Assembly: GCA_021815005.1 (NCBI GenBank)
Contig: JAKAHL010000096.1
Coordinates: 1 to 7,221 of the forward strand
Length of the DNA stretch: 7,221 nt
From: Chloroflexota bacterium
Lineage (GTDB): Bacteria > Chloroflexota > Limnocylindria > Limnocylindrales > CSP1-4
Direction of reading: 5' to 3'
Made by a program: the position numbers and the translations under genes
In this document: positions 1 to 5,794 of the stretch, piece by piece
How the letters are laid out: the number at the start of each line of letters is the position of its first letter
Position numbering within the stretch: the first letter of the stretch is position 1
The notes under the pieces: model-generated
Told to the model about the DNA's origin: nothing
What the model saw: the letters and a program-made list of their open reading frames with translations, nothing else
Database searches by the model: none

Positions 1-9
1 CGGTGCCGG

Positions 10-477
10 TCAGTCCCCGGGGGCCAGGACCCAGCGGTCGATCTCGCGCTGGTAGCTCAGCAGCTCCTCGGGCCTGAACCACAGCGCGAGCTCAGCGGTG
101 GCGGTCTCGGGACTGTCGGATGCGTGCACGAGGTTCTGGGCGGTCTCGACTGCGAAGTCCCCGCGGATGGAGCCGGGCGCAGCCTCGTGCGGACGCGTGG
201 CGCCATTCATCGCGCGGACGATGGCGATGGCGTTCGGCCCCTCGAGCGCGGCGGCGACGAGCGGGCCGGAGGTGATGAAATCCACGAGGCCGCGGAAGAA
301 CGGCTTGTCGCGGTGGACGGCGTAGTGCTCCTCGGCGAGCGCGCGGTCCACGTGGACGAGCTTGAGGCCGACGAGCTTGAGGCCCCGCTCCTCGAACCTC
401 GCGAGGACTCGCCCGACCAGCTGGCGCTGGACGCCGTCGGGCTTGACGAGGAGGAGGGTGCGCTGGAGTTCCGCCAT
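10..477 (-). CDS. ndk: Nucleoside diphosphate kinase
   Basis: Cytosolic enzyme that moves the gamma-phosphate from ATP to NDPs through a phosphohistidine, balancing the (d)NTP pools. The 155-residue product is close to the usual 135-155. Family residues fall in the expected order: K12 in VKPDG, R88, T94 in NGAT, R105 in PGSIRGDFA, N115, the phosphorylated H118 in the NxxHASDSPE motif, S120 and E129. All nucleotide-binding and catalytic residues are present, so the enzyme should be active. I chose the ATG at 477 (MAELQRTLL), where family homology begins. An in-frame ATG at 579 would add 34 Arg-rich residues unlike any Ndk N-terminus, and it lies against a candidate -10 box. A GAGAGG about 12 bases upstream of 477 is only a modest ribosome-binding site. 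It is the last minus-strand gene, 134 bases after the TPR gene, and ends nine bases from the window edge, so no terminator can be judged. Confidence 0.96.
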   Translation of the reverse strand: MAELQRTLLLVKPDGVQRQLVGRVLARFEERGLKLVGLKLVHVDRALAEEHYAVHRDKPFFRGLVDFITSGPLVAAALEGPNAIAIVRAMNGATRPHEAAPGSIRGDFAVETAQNLVHASDSPETATAELALWFRPEELLSYQREIDRWVLAPGD

Positions 478-580
478 GGGGATGGTGTGCCTCTCGTGGC
501 GCGAGCCGAGGACGGCCCGCCGCTTCTGGGGTCGGGGACGCGTCGCCGACGACCGGTCGGACCGGCGGGGCGGGGCCATG

Positions 581-586
581 AGGATA
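581..586 (-). promoter_or_regulatory. Candidate -10 box upstream of ndk
   Basis: The minus strand reads TATCCT here, fitting the TANNNT -10 pattern in an otherwise very GC-rich gap. Transcription would start near 574, giving ndk a leader of about 100 bases. No convincing -35 is seen at 16-18 bases. This is inference from a short motif. If real, it excludes the upstream ATG at 579 as the ndk start. Confidence 0.3.
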
Positions 587-590
587 GCGT

Positions 591-605
591 GCCGCGAGGG
601 GCGGC
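591..605 (-). terminator. Small GC hairpin after the TPR gene
   Basis: A perfect 5-bp inverted repeat (591-595 with 601-605, 5-base loop) lies six bases beyond the TPR stop codon in the direction of transcription. No T-run follows, so it could be a weak terminator, an mRNA 3' end or chance in GC-rich DNA. A second 5-bp stem (553-557 with 561-565) lies further on in the same gap. The remaining bases of the 478-611 gap show nothing else I can support. Confidence 0.22.
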
Positions 606-611
606 GAGGCC

Positions 612-1595
612 TCAGGATCGGGCAGCGTCGCCGTCGCCTGTCGCCGGCACGTCGTCGAACAGGCCCGGTCCGCGATCGACACGGGGAACCGACACGGCCA
701 CCGACGACCGACCGCGCGCGCGATCGAACGCCTCGAGCGCCTCGGCTTCCCGCCCGAGCAGCCGCAGTGCGTCACCGCGGACGAGGGCGAGCAGCGGCTG
801 GTCATCCCGCCCGGCGACCGCGCGCAGCACGTCCTCCGCGAAGCCGGGGTCGAGGCGCAGGCCCACCCCGAGCAGCAGCGCGGCCCGGACCGAATCGCCC
901 TTGGCCAGCGCGGCCCGGCCGCCGGCGAAGGCCTCGGCGGCGGTGGACGGGGCGCCATCCGCAGCATCCGCGGCGCGGCGGCCTCGCCGACGGGGCAGCT
1001 CGGCGGCGGCCTGCGGGGACTCGGCCGGCCAGATGAGACTCCGTGGCACGCCGGCGAACAGCGAATCGAGCGATCCGGGCGCGGCTTCGAGGACCCGCGC
1101 GGAGAGCCCGCGCGCCTCCGTGGGGCGGCCGGCCGCGGCCACGGCCTCGGCGGCGATCACCAGCGCGAGCAGCGGCTCGCTCCCGGTGGCCAGGACCGCC
1201 TGCGCGGCCCCGCCCGCGCCGGCGAGGTCGCCGGTCCGCCACCGCACCTCCGCGAGGTCGAGCAACGCCGGCACGTCGAGACGGCCCCGACCAGCCAGCG
1301 CTTCCAGCTCAGCCCGGGCGAGCGCGTGCTGACCGGTCCGGAGATGGAGGGCAGCCAGGCGCAGCGATGCGGGGCGGCCGCTCGCGAGCGGGTCGGGCTC
1401 AGGCTCGGCGGCGGCTGCGGGCTCGGGCTCCGGTGCGGCCCCGGCGGCAGCTTCGGGCTCGGGCTCGGGCTCGGGCTCGGCGGCTGCGGGCTCGGGCTCG
1501 GCGCCGGTTGCCTCAGCCTCGGGCGCGGCCCCCTCGGCAGCCACCGGCTCCGCGGGCCTCGACGCGGGGTGGCGGTCGCGCCGCAGCGACCTCAT
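612..1595 (-). CDS. TPR-like helical-repeat protein with Pro-Glu linker
   Basis: A 327-residue protein I cannot name. Residues 1-15 are basic (MRSLRRDRHP), and residues 16-70 are low-complexity Ala/Pro/Glu with a run of alternating EP. The rest looks like antiparallel helix pairs in the TPR style, roughly 77-105, 108-137, 140-173, 217-250 and 251-293. Each has small residues at TPR positions and turns such as TGDLAGA, KGDSVRA and LGREAEALEAF. A less regular Arg-rich stretch (about 200-213) separates repeats three and four. There is no signal peptide or membrane segment, so it is probably cytosolic. By analogy with TPR proteins it may be a scaffold for protein contacts, but no partner can be read from the sequence. 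Its ATG overlaps the peptidase stop by four bases (ATGA), implying translational coupling and possibly a linked role. The Ala/Arg-rich composition partly reflects GC bias, so the repeats are inferred. Confidence 0.82.
   Translation of the reverse strand: MRSLRRDRHPASRPAEPVAAEGAAPEAEATGAEPEPAAAEPEPEPEPEAAAGAAPEPEPAAAAEPEPDPLASGRPASLRLAALHLRTGQHALARAELEALAGRGRLDVPALLDLAEVRWRTGDLAGAGGAAQAVLATGSEPLLALVIAAEAVAAAGRPTEARGLSARVLEAAPGSLDSLFAGVPRSLIWPAESPQAAAELPRRRGRRAADAADGAPSTAAEAFAGGRAALAKGDSVRAALLLGVGLRLDPGFAEDVLRAVAGRDDQPLLALVRGDALRLLGREAEALEAFDRARGRSSVAVSVPRVDRGPGLFDDVPATGDGDAARS
1454..1480 (+). repeat. In-frame hexanucleotide tandem repeat
   Basis: Four consecutive GGGCTC units plus flanking bases make about 4.5 perfect hexamer copies. 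On the coding (minus) strand they give the alternating Glu-Pro stretch at residues 40-48 of the TPR-like protein. Shorter copies of the unit occur nearby, around 1397-1432 and 1488-1500. The unit is six bases, so gain or loss of copies would change linker length without shifting the frame. Confidence 0.85.
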
Positions 1596-2863
1596 GACGG
1601 CAGCCGCAGGTGCTTGTCCACCCCGCGGAGGTGCCGTGCCGGCGCCACCACCGCCATGCGCAGCGCATCCTCCCGCACCAGCTCGCGCGCAACCCGGAGG
1701 ATGTCGTCCTCGGTCACGGCATCCACGGCGGCGAGCGCCTCGTCCAGCGTGTAGACCCGATCATGCAGCGCCTCCTGGCCCCCCAGCCACGACGCGAGGT
1801 GGCGGGTGTCGTCCATCCGCAGCTCGAGGCCCCCGGCCAGGTACGCCTTGGCCTTGGCCAGCTCCTCCGCGGGCACGGGCTCCTCGGCCATCCGGCGCAC
1901 CTCCTGGAGAATCGCCTCGATGGCCGCCGGCAGGTGGGCCGGGTCCACGCCCGCCGAGATCTCCAGCGCGCCGGCGTCCGCGTACTCGATCAGCCCCGAG
2001 CTCACGTCGTAGGCAAGGCCCTTCTCCTCGCGCACGCCGAGGAACAGCCGGCTCGACATCCCGTCGCCCAGCACGGCGTTGAGCAGCGACAGGCTCCAGG
2101 CGTCGGGGTGATCGCGCCGGAGCGCGGGCAGGCCGATCGCGAGCTGCGCCTGCGCGGTGTCCCGCCGGCCGGTGAGGACGCGCGGGCCGACAGGCAGCGA
2201 GGGCGCGGGCTCGAAGCCGGTGAGCGCTCCGTCGCCGGTGCCGAACGCCTCGGCCGCGAGCGCCACCGCCTCCTCGTGGGCAAGGTCGCCCGCGACGGCG
2301 ACGACGACGTTCGACGGTCGGTAGCGCGCCGCCCAGAAGTCGTGGATCGCGGCGGCGGGCAGGGCGAGGATGTCCCCCTCCTCGCCGCAGATCTCGCGGC
2401 CGAGTGCCCCGGGGCCGAACATGGCCTGCTCCAGGAGTTGACCGCAGTACTCGGCGGGGTCGTCGCGGTAGGACCGCACCTCCTCCACGATGACCGTCCG
2501 CTCGGCCTCGATGTCCGCAACGGCCAGGCGCGGGCGCATCACGAGCTCGCCCACGACCCGCATGGCGGTCTCGGCGCGGCGGCGCGGGACCCGGGCCCAG
2601 AACACGGTGGACTCGCGGTCGGTGGCGGCATTCGCCCCGCCCCCGACACCCTCGATCGCCTCCGAGATGGCGCGGCTCGTCGGGTAGCCGGCCGTGCCCT
2701 TGAACGTGAGGTGCTCCATGAAGTGGGCAACGCCGATCTCGCCCGGCGCCTCCTGCCTCGACCCGGCGAGCACGTACGCGGAGATGGACACGGACCGCGA
2801 CCCCGGCAGCCGAGCCGAGATGACGCGCGGCCCGTCTGGCAGTCGGGTGGTGCGGTGGAACAT
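1592..2863 (-). CDS. M16 family zinc metallopeptidase (processing-peptidase-like)
   Basis: A 423-residue peptidase of the short M16B type, related to mitochondrial processing peptidase beta subunits and Bacillus YmxG/MlpA-like proteins. The inverted zinc motif HxxEH is intact: H47 and H51 as ligands, E50 as catalytic base (HFMEH in GVAHFMEHLTFKGT). The third ligand is probably E127 in VIVEEVRSYRDDP, 76 residues after H51 as expected. The C-terminal half has the family GDGMSSRLF (266-274) and REEKGLAYDVSSG (278-290) signatures. This is one full pair of M16 domains, and such proteins usually work as homodimers forming a chamber that degrades or trims peptides. There is no signal peptide, so it is likely cytosolic. 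Start MFHRTTRLPDG at 2863 matches the family N-terminus, with GAGGG very close upstream. It follows the permease after 76 bases containing a strong hairpin, and its stop overlaps the TPR start. The natural substrate cannot be inferred. Confidence 0.95.
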   Translation of the reverse strand: MFHRTTRLPDGPRVISARLPGSRSVSISAYVLAGSRQEAPGEIGVAHFMEHLTFKGTAGYPTSRAISEAIEGVGGGANAATDRESTVFWARVPRRRAETAMRVVGELVMRPRLAVADIEAERTVIVEEVRSYRDDPAEYCGQLLEQAMFGPGALGREICGEEGDILALPAAAIHDFWAARYRPSNVVVAVAGDLAHEEAVALAAEAFGTGDGALTGFEPAPSLPVGPRVLTGRRDTAQAQLAIGLPALRRDHPDAWSLSLLNAVLGDGMSSRLFLGVREEKGLAYDVSSGLIEYADAGALEISAGVDPAHLPAAIEAILQEVRRMAEEPVPAEELAKAKAYLAGGLELRMDDTRHLASWLGGQEALHDRVYTLDEALAAVDAVTEDDILRVARELVREDALRMAVVAPARHLRGVDKHLRLPS

Positions 2864-2888
2864 CGCCCTCGATGGTAGCCGGAAACGG

Positions 2889-2917
2889 CGGACCGGCGGC
2901 CCGAGGCCGCCGGTCCG
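2889..2917 (-). terminator. Strong hairpin between permease and peptidase genes
   Basis: A perfect inverted repeat pairs 2889-2900 with 2906-2917. An extra C-G pair at 2901/2905 makes a 13-bp, almost all-GC stem with a 3-base loop. It lies 22 bases beyond the permease stop and 25 bases before the peptidase start. On the minus strand only a short TTT follows, so classic intrinsic termination is uncertain. It may attenuate read-through or protect the permease mRNA 3' end. Confidence 0.55.
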
Positions 2918-2939
2918 GAGCTGCGAGGTTCGCGAGGCG

Positions 2940-4310
2940 CTACTTGATGAACGTCCCGATGTAGTCCTGCAGGAAGAAGATCACGAAGCCGGCCGCGACC
3001 ACCCACATCAGCGGGTGGATCTCGCCGGGCTTGCCCTTGAACAGCTTGATCGCGACCCAGGCGATGAAACCGGCGCCGATGCCCACGGTGATGTCGTAGG
3101 CCAGCGGCATCAGGATGATGGTGAGCAGGGCGGGGATGCCGTCCTCGGGGTCGGTGACGTCGATGCCCCTGACCTGCGTGAACATCAGGTAGCCCACCAG
3201 GATCAGGGCTGGCGCGGTGGCCTGGGTGGGGATGATCCCGGCGATCGGCGACAGGAAGATGGCCAGCAGGAACAGGACGCCGGTGACGACCGAGGCGAAG
3301 CCGGTCCGGCCGCCCTCGGCGACGCCCGCCGCGCTCTCGATGTAGGTGGTGTTTGAGGAGACGCCGCCGAGGCCGCCGGCGACGGCCGCCAGCGAGTCCA
3401 CGATCAGGATGCGGCCGATGCCCGGGACCGAGCCGTCCTCCTCGGCGAGCCCGGCCTCGGCCGCGATGCCGGTGACGGTGCCGATGGTGTCGAAGAAGTC
3501 CGTCAGCATGATCGCGAACACGACGAGGATCGCCGAGATCGGGTTGCCGATGGCGGTGAACACGTTGGTCACGTCGAAGTGGCCGAGCGTGCTGAACGAT
3601 GGCGTCAGGGCGAAGTTGGCCGGCACGGTGGCGACGCCGGCGATCAGCCCGACCACGGTCGTGATCAGGATCGACAGGACCAGGGCGGCCGGGACGCGCA
3701 GGACCCACAGCGCGACCGTGAGGAACAGGCCGAACCAGAACACGAAGTCCGCCGGCGTCTGCGGCAGGTGGAACGTCACGGGCGTCGCCTGGCTGGCCAC
3801 GACGAAGCCGCCGTCCGCGAAGCCGATGAACAGGATGAACAGGCCGATGCCCACGCCGATCGACTTCTTGAGCGCGAGCGGCACGGCGTTCATCACGGCT
3901 TCCCGGAAGCCGACGACCACCAGGATCGTGACCGCGACGCCCTCGAGGACGATGACGCCCATCGTGCCGGCTGGGGTGAGGCCGCGCCCGATCAGCGAGT
4001 AGGCGACCAGACCGTTGATGCCCAGGCCCGCGGCGAGCGCGAGCGGGTAGTTGGCGACGGTGCCCATCGCGATGGTCATGATGCCCGCGATGAGGGCCGT
4101 CCCAGCGGCGAGGGCCGGGGCCGTGAACGCGGCGTCGGCCGTCTTGAACCCGCCGGTCAGGATGATCGGGTTCAGGAAGATGATGTAGGCCATGACCATG
4201 AACGTGGTCAGGCCGGCCCTGGCCTCCTGGCCGAGCGAGGTGCTCCGCTCGGCGAACTTGAAATAGGCCCCGATGCCGCCCCCGCTGGCGGTCGATGACG
4301 CGGCGCTCAT
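2940..4310 (-). CDS. NCS2-family purine permease (AzgA/PbuG type)
   Basis: A 456-residue inner-membrane proton symporter predicted to import adenine, guanine or hypoxanthine for salvage. It starts with the family N-terminus (YFKFAERSTSLGQEARAG), then TM1 (about 33-52). Family motifs follow in order: GLGINGLVAYSLI (95-107), SIGVGIGLFILFIGF (150-164), DFFDTIGTVTGIA in TM8 (271-283), TTYIESAAGVAEGGRTG (321-337), and LTIILMPLAYDITVGIGAGF (396-415) near the end. Many hydrophobic segments fit the 14-helix (7+7) fold of the family, and the length is normal (430-480). TM8 D271/D274 and E325 of TYIES lie where the substrate site is found in NCS2 proteins. Exact base specificity cannot be read. The ATG at 4310 has a strong Shine-Dalgarno sequence. 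It lies 76 bases after the unknown small gene and before the peptidase. No purine riboswitch fits in the short leader. Confidence 0.95.
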   Translation of the reverse strand: MSAASSTASGGGIGAYFKFAERSTSLGQEARAGLTTFMVMAYIIFLNPIILTGGFKTADAAFTAPALAAGTALIAGIMTIAMGTVANYPLALAAGLGINGLVAYSLIGRGLTPAGTMGVIVLEGVAVTILVVVGFREAVMNAVPLALKKSIGVGIGLFILFIGFADGGFVVASQATPVTFHLPQTPADFVFWFGLFLTVALWVLRVPAALVLSILITTVVGLIAGVATVPANFALTPSFSTLGHFDVTNVFTAIGNPISAILVVFAIMLTDFFDTIGTVTGIAAEAGLAEEDGSVPGIGRILIVDSLAAVAGGLGGVSSNTTYIESAAGVAEGGRTGFASVVTGVLFLLAIFLSPIAGIIPTQATAPALILVGYLMFTQVRGIDVTDPEDGIPALLTIILMPLAYDITVGIGAGFIAWVAIKLFKGKPGEIHPLMWVVAAGFVIFFLQDYIGTFIK

Positions 4311-4316
4311 GCGATG

Positions 4317-4328
4317 TCCTCTCCTCCC
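4317..4328 (-). promoter_or_regulatory. Strong ribosome-binding site of the permease
   Basis: The minus strand reads GGGAGGAGAGGA, ending six bases before the ATG at 4310. This is the best Shine-Dalgarno match in the window and fixes the permease start. It also shows that this organism uses SD-led initiation at some genes, in contrast to coaX. Confidence 0.85.
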
Positions 4329-4351
4329 TGTGGATCCCTGGCTGTCCTGCC

Positions 4352-4385
4352 GGCCGGACGGCGTCCGCAGTCGGCCGCACCGGCC
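4352..4385 (-). other. Possible intercistronic stem-loop before the permease
   Basis: GGCCGG at 4352-4357 can pair with CCGGCC at 4380-4385, directly after the stop of the small unknown gene. An alternative inner 5-bp hairpin pairs 4355-4359 with 4363-4367. The two partly overlap and could be mutually exclusive. There is no T-run. It may be an mRNA processing or attenuation structure, or chance pairing in GC-rich DNA. Confidence 0.25.
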
Positions 4386-4814
4386 CTACCCCTCGGACCC
4401 CTCCAGTCCGAGCAGCTCCATCTGGACGTACCCGGTCGGGTGCAGCTCCAGCTGGCGTGGGGCCGGCCCCCCGTCGTCCCCGGCGGCCGTGGGCGCGTAC
4501 TCGATCACCACCCGCTCATCGCCCTGGACCAAGGCGTACACGAGCAGCTGGTCCGGCCGAGTCTCGAACTCGAGATGCTCGAAGGAGTCCACGTTGATGG
4601 TGATGGTGATCGGCGTGAAGTACGTCGAGACGTCGGGCTCGCCGGACACGATCCGCTCCACCCAGCCGGTCCCGTGGCCAACCACGTCGCGGCCCCGGTA
4701 GTAGCGGTAGGAGACGGTCTGCCGCGCGATGGGGCGCAGCAGGTGCCGCATGTCGGCGCGGCTGGTCACGAGACCCGAGTTGACGAAGAACTTCGCGGGC
4801 GGATCGCTCGCCAC
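4386..4814 (-). CDS. Conserved-looking protein of unknown function, 142 aa
   Basis: I do not recognise this protein. With the start chosen it has 142 residues. They include PPAKFFVNSG near the N-terminus (5-14), a Tyr/Arg patch SYRYYRG (35-41), GTGWVERI (48-55), a beta-like stretch YFTPITITINVDSF (65-78), and DQLLVYALVQGDERVVIEYAP (about 88-107). The pattern suggests a small soluble beta-rich domain. There is no signal peptide, membrane helix or obvious catalytic motif. The reading frame stays open upstream to 5072, but that would overlap coaX and give an Arg/Pro-rich tail that does not look like protein. I chose the GTG at 4814 because GGGAG lies five bases before it. A GTG at 4826 and an ATG at 4751 are alternatives. 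It is divergent from coaX and 76 bases before the purine permease. That it is real rests on amino-acid variety unlike the shadow frames and on the ribosome-binding site. Confidence 0.72.
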   Translation of the reverse strand: MASDPPAKFFVNSGLVTSRADMRHLLRPIARQTVSYRYYRGRDVVGHGTGWVERIVSGEPDVSTYFTPITITINVDSFEHLEFETRPDQLLVYALVQGDERVVIEYAPTAAGDDGGPAPRQLELHPTGYVQMELLGLEGSEG

Positions 4815-4895
4815 AGTGGCTCCCACGACGGCCGGATCGAGAACGCTCGAGGCCGTGCCGGGCGGGCCCCCCGACGGCGGCCCGACAACCGCGCG

Positions 4896-4901
4896 ATCGT
4901 A
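4896..4901 (-). promoter_or_regulatory. Candidate -10 box for the leftward genes
   Basis: The minus strand reads TACGAT, matching TANNNT, in the divergent region. Transcription from about 4889 would give a leader of some 75 bases to the GTG at 4814. No clear -35 is visible. It may drive the unknown gene and the purine permease. Confidence 0.35.
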
Positions 4902-4972
4902 TCCGACGCGCGGGGTTGCGGGAGGGTGAAGTTCGCGCACCGCCGCGCGTCCGACCGCCCGGTTGAGCGCCG

Positions 4973-4978
4973 TATGAT
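4973..4978 (+). promoter_or_regulatory. -10 box of a probable leaderless coaX promoter
   Basis: TATGAT is a near-consensus -10 hexamer, followed by exactly six bases (CGCCGC) and then the coaX ATG at 4985. RNA polymerase normally starts 6-8 bases after the -10, so the transcript would begin at or beside the A of the ATG. No Shine-Dalgarno sequence precedes coaX, which agrees with leaderless translation. The -35 region (around 4950) has no good TTGACA match. Confidence 0.6.
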
Positions 4979-4984
4979 CGCCGC

Positions 4985-5794
4985 ATGCTGCTCGCGCTTG
5001 ACATCGGCAACACGAACCTGACGGTCGGCATCGTCGAGGGCGGGGCGATCGCCGGCACGCGCCGCGCCGCAACCCCGCGCGGTGCCACCGCCGACGAGCT
5101 GGAGCTCCTGCTCGGGGGCCTGCTAGGACTCGAGGGGCGGACGCTCGACAACGTCAGCGCCATGGCGATCGCCTCGGTCGTGCCCGCCGTGACGGCCGCT
5201 CTCGCCGCCGTCGGCGCCAGGCGGGGCATGGGCACGCTCGTCGCGTCGCCGGGCAACGTCCCGCTCGCGATCCGGGTGGACCGTCCCGGCGAGGTGGGCC
5301 CGGACCGGCTGGTCAACGCGCTGGCCGTGGCGCGGCTGTACGGCGTGCCCGCGGTGGTCGCGGACTTCGGCACCGCCACCACGTTCGACTGCGTCGGGCC
5401 TGACGGGGCGTTCCTGGGCGGTGCCATCGCCCCCGGGCTGGAGCTAGGCCTCGAGGCGCTCGCGGCGCGCACGGCCAAGCTCCCGCGCGTCGAGCTGCGC
5501 GCCCCGGACCGCGCCCTCGGCCGAGACACCGCGCACGCGATCCAGGCGGGCGCGGTCCTCGGCTACCAGGCGCTCGCGGGCGGCCTGCTGGCCCGGCTGC
5601 GCGCCGAGCTGGCCGAGACCTCGGGGGCGCGAGCAGGGGACGTCCGGTGCGTCCTGACCGGCGGGCTGTCGGCCGCGCCGTGGGCCCGGGACATCGGCGG
5701 CGTGGACGTCATCGACCCCGACCTCACGCTCAAGGGCCTCGCCATCCTCCACGCTGAGGTCGCCGGCGGCGAGCCGCTGGCGCGCGGCGCGTGA
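4985..5794 (+). CDS. coaX: Type III pantothenate kinase
   Basis: Phosphorylates pantothenate to 4'-phosphopantothenate, the first committed step from the vitamin to CoA. The type III enzyme belongs to the ASKHA fold, needs a monovalent cation, and is not inhibited by CoA as CoaA is. The 269 residues match the usual 250-270. Motifs in order are DIGNTN with D6 (phosphate 1), SVVPAVT (64-70), GPDRLVNALA (105-114) with the presumed catalytic D107, DFGTATTFD with D127 (127-135), and GGAIAPGLELGLEAL (145-159). The C-terminal LTGGLSA (224-230) also fits the family. The region that is often VDG is AGG here (198-200), a modest departure. The ATG at 4985 gives the canonical N-terminus, has no ribosome-binding site, and sits six bases after a -10 box. 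The stop overlaps the coaBC GTG by four bases (GTGA), so the two are probably translationally coupled. Confidence 0.96.
   Translation: MLLALDIGNTNLTVGIVEGGAIAGTRRAATPRGATADELELLLGGLLGLEGRTLDNVSAMAIASVVPAVTAALAAVGARRGMGTLVASPGNVPLAIRVDRPGEVGPDRLVNALAVARLYGVPAVVADFGTATTFDCVGPDGAFLGGAIAPGLELGLEALAARTAKLPRVELRAPDRALGRDTAHAIQAGAVLGYQALAGGLLARLRAELAETSGARAGDVRCVLTGGLSAAPWARDIGGVDVIDPDLTLKGLAILHAEVAGGEPLARGA

Noticed and set aside
478..579. Extended ndk start at the ATG at 579
   Set aside because: It adds 34 Arg-rich residues absent from the family and begins two bases after a candidate -10 box, so it would probably not be on the mRNA.
124..1332. 402-codon open frame on the plus strand opposite ndk and the TPR gene
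   Set aside because: Composition is Arg/Ala/Ser/Pro-rich, typical of an antisense frame in high-GC DNA. It overlaps two well-supported genes and has no recognisable domain.
1610..2878. 422-codon plus-strand open frame opposite the M16 peptidase
   Set aside because: It mirrors the peptidase almost end to end and is rich in Arg, His and Gly with no motif. It is an antisense shadow.
2539..4380. 613-codon minus-strand open frame across the permease and part of the peptidase
   Set aside because: It is in a different frame from the clear permease, very rich in Arg, His, Gly and Pro, and spans an intergenic hairpin. It is a high-GC shadow frame.
4311..4385. Purine riboswitch before the purine permease
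   Set aside because: The 75-base gap shows only GC-rich pairing and no conserved purine-aptamer loops. Most of the space near the start is the ribosome-binding site.
4815..5072. Longer start for the unknown small protein, up to the ATG at 5072
   Set aside because: It would overlap 88 bases of coaX and add a Cys/Arg/Pro-rich tail. The GTG at 4814 has a plausible ribosome-binding site.
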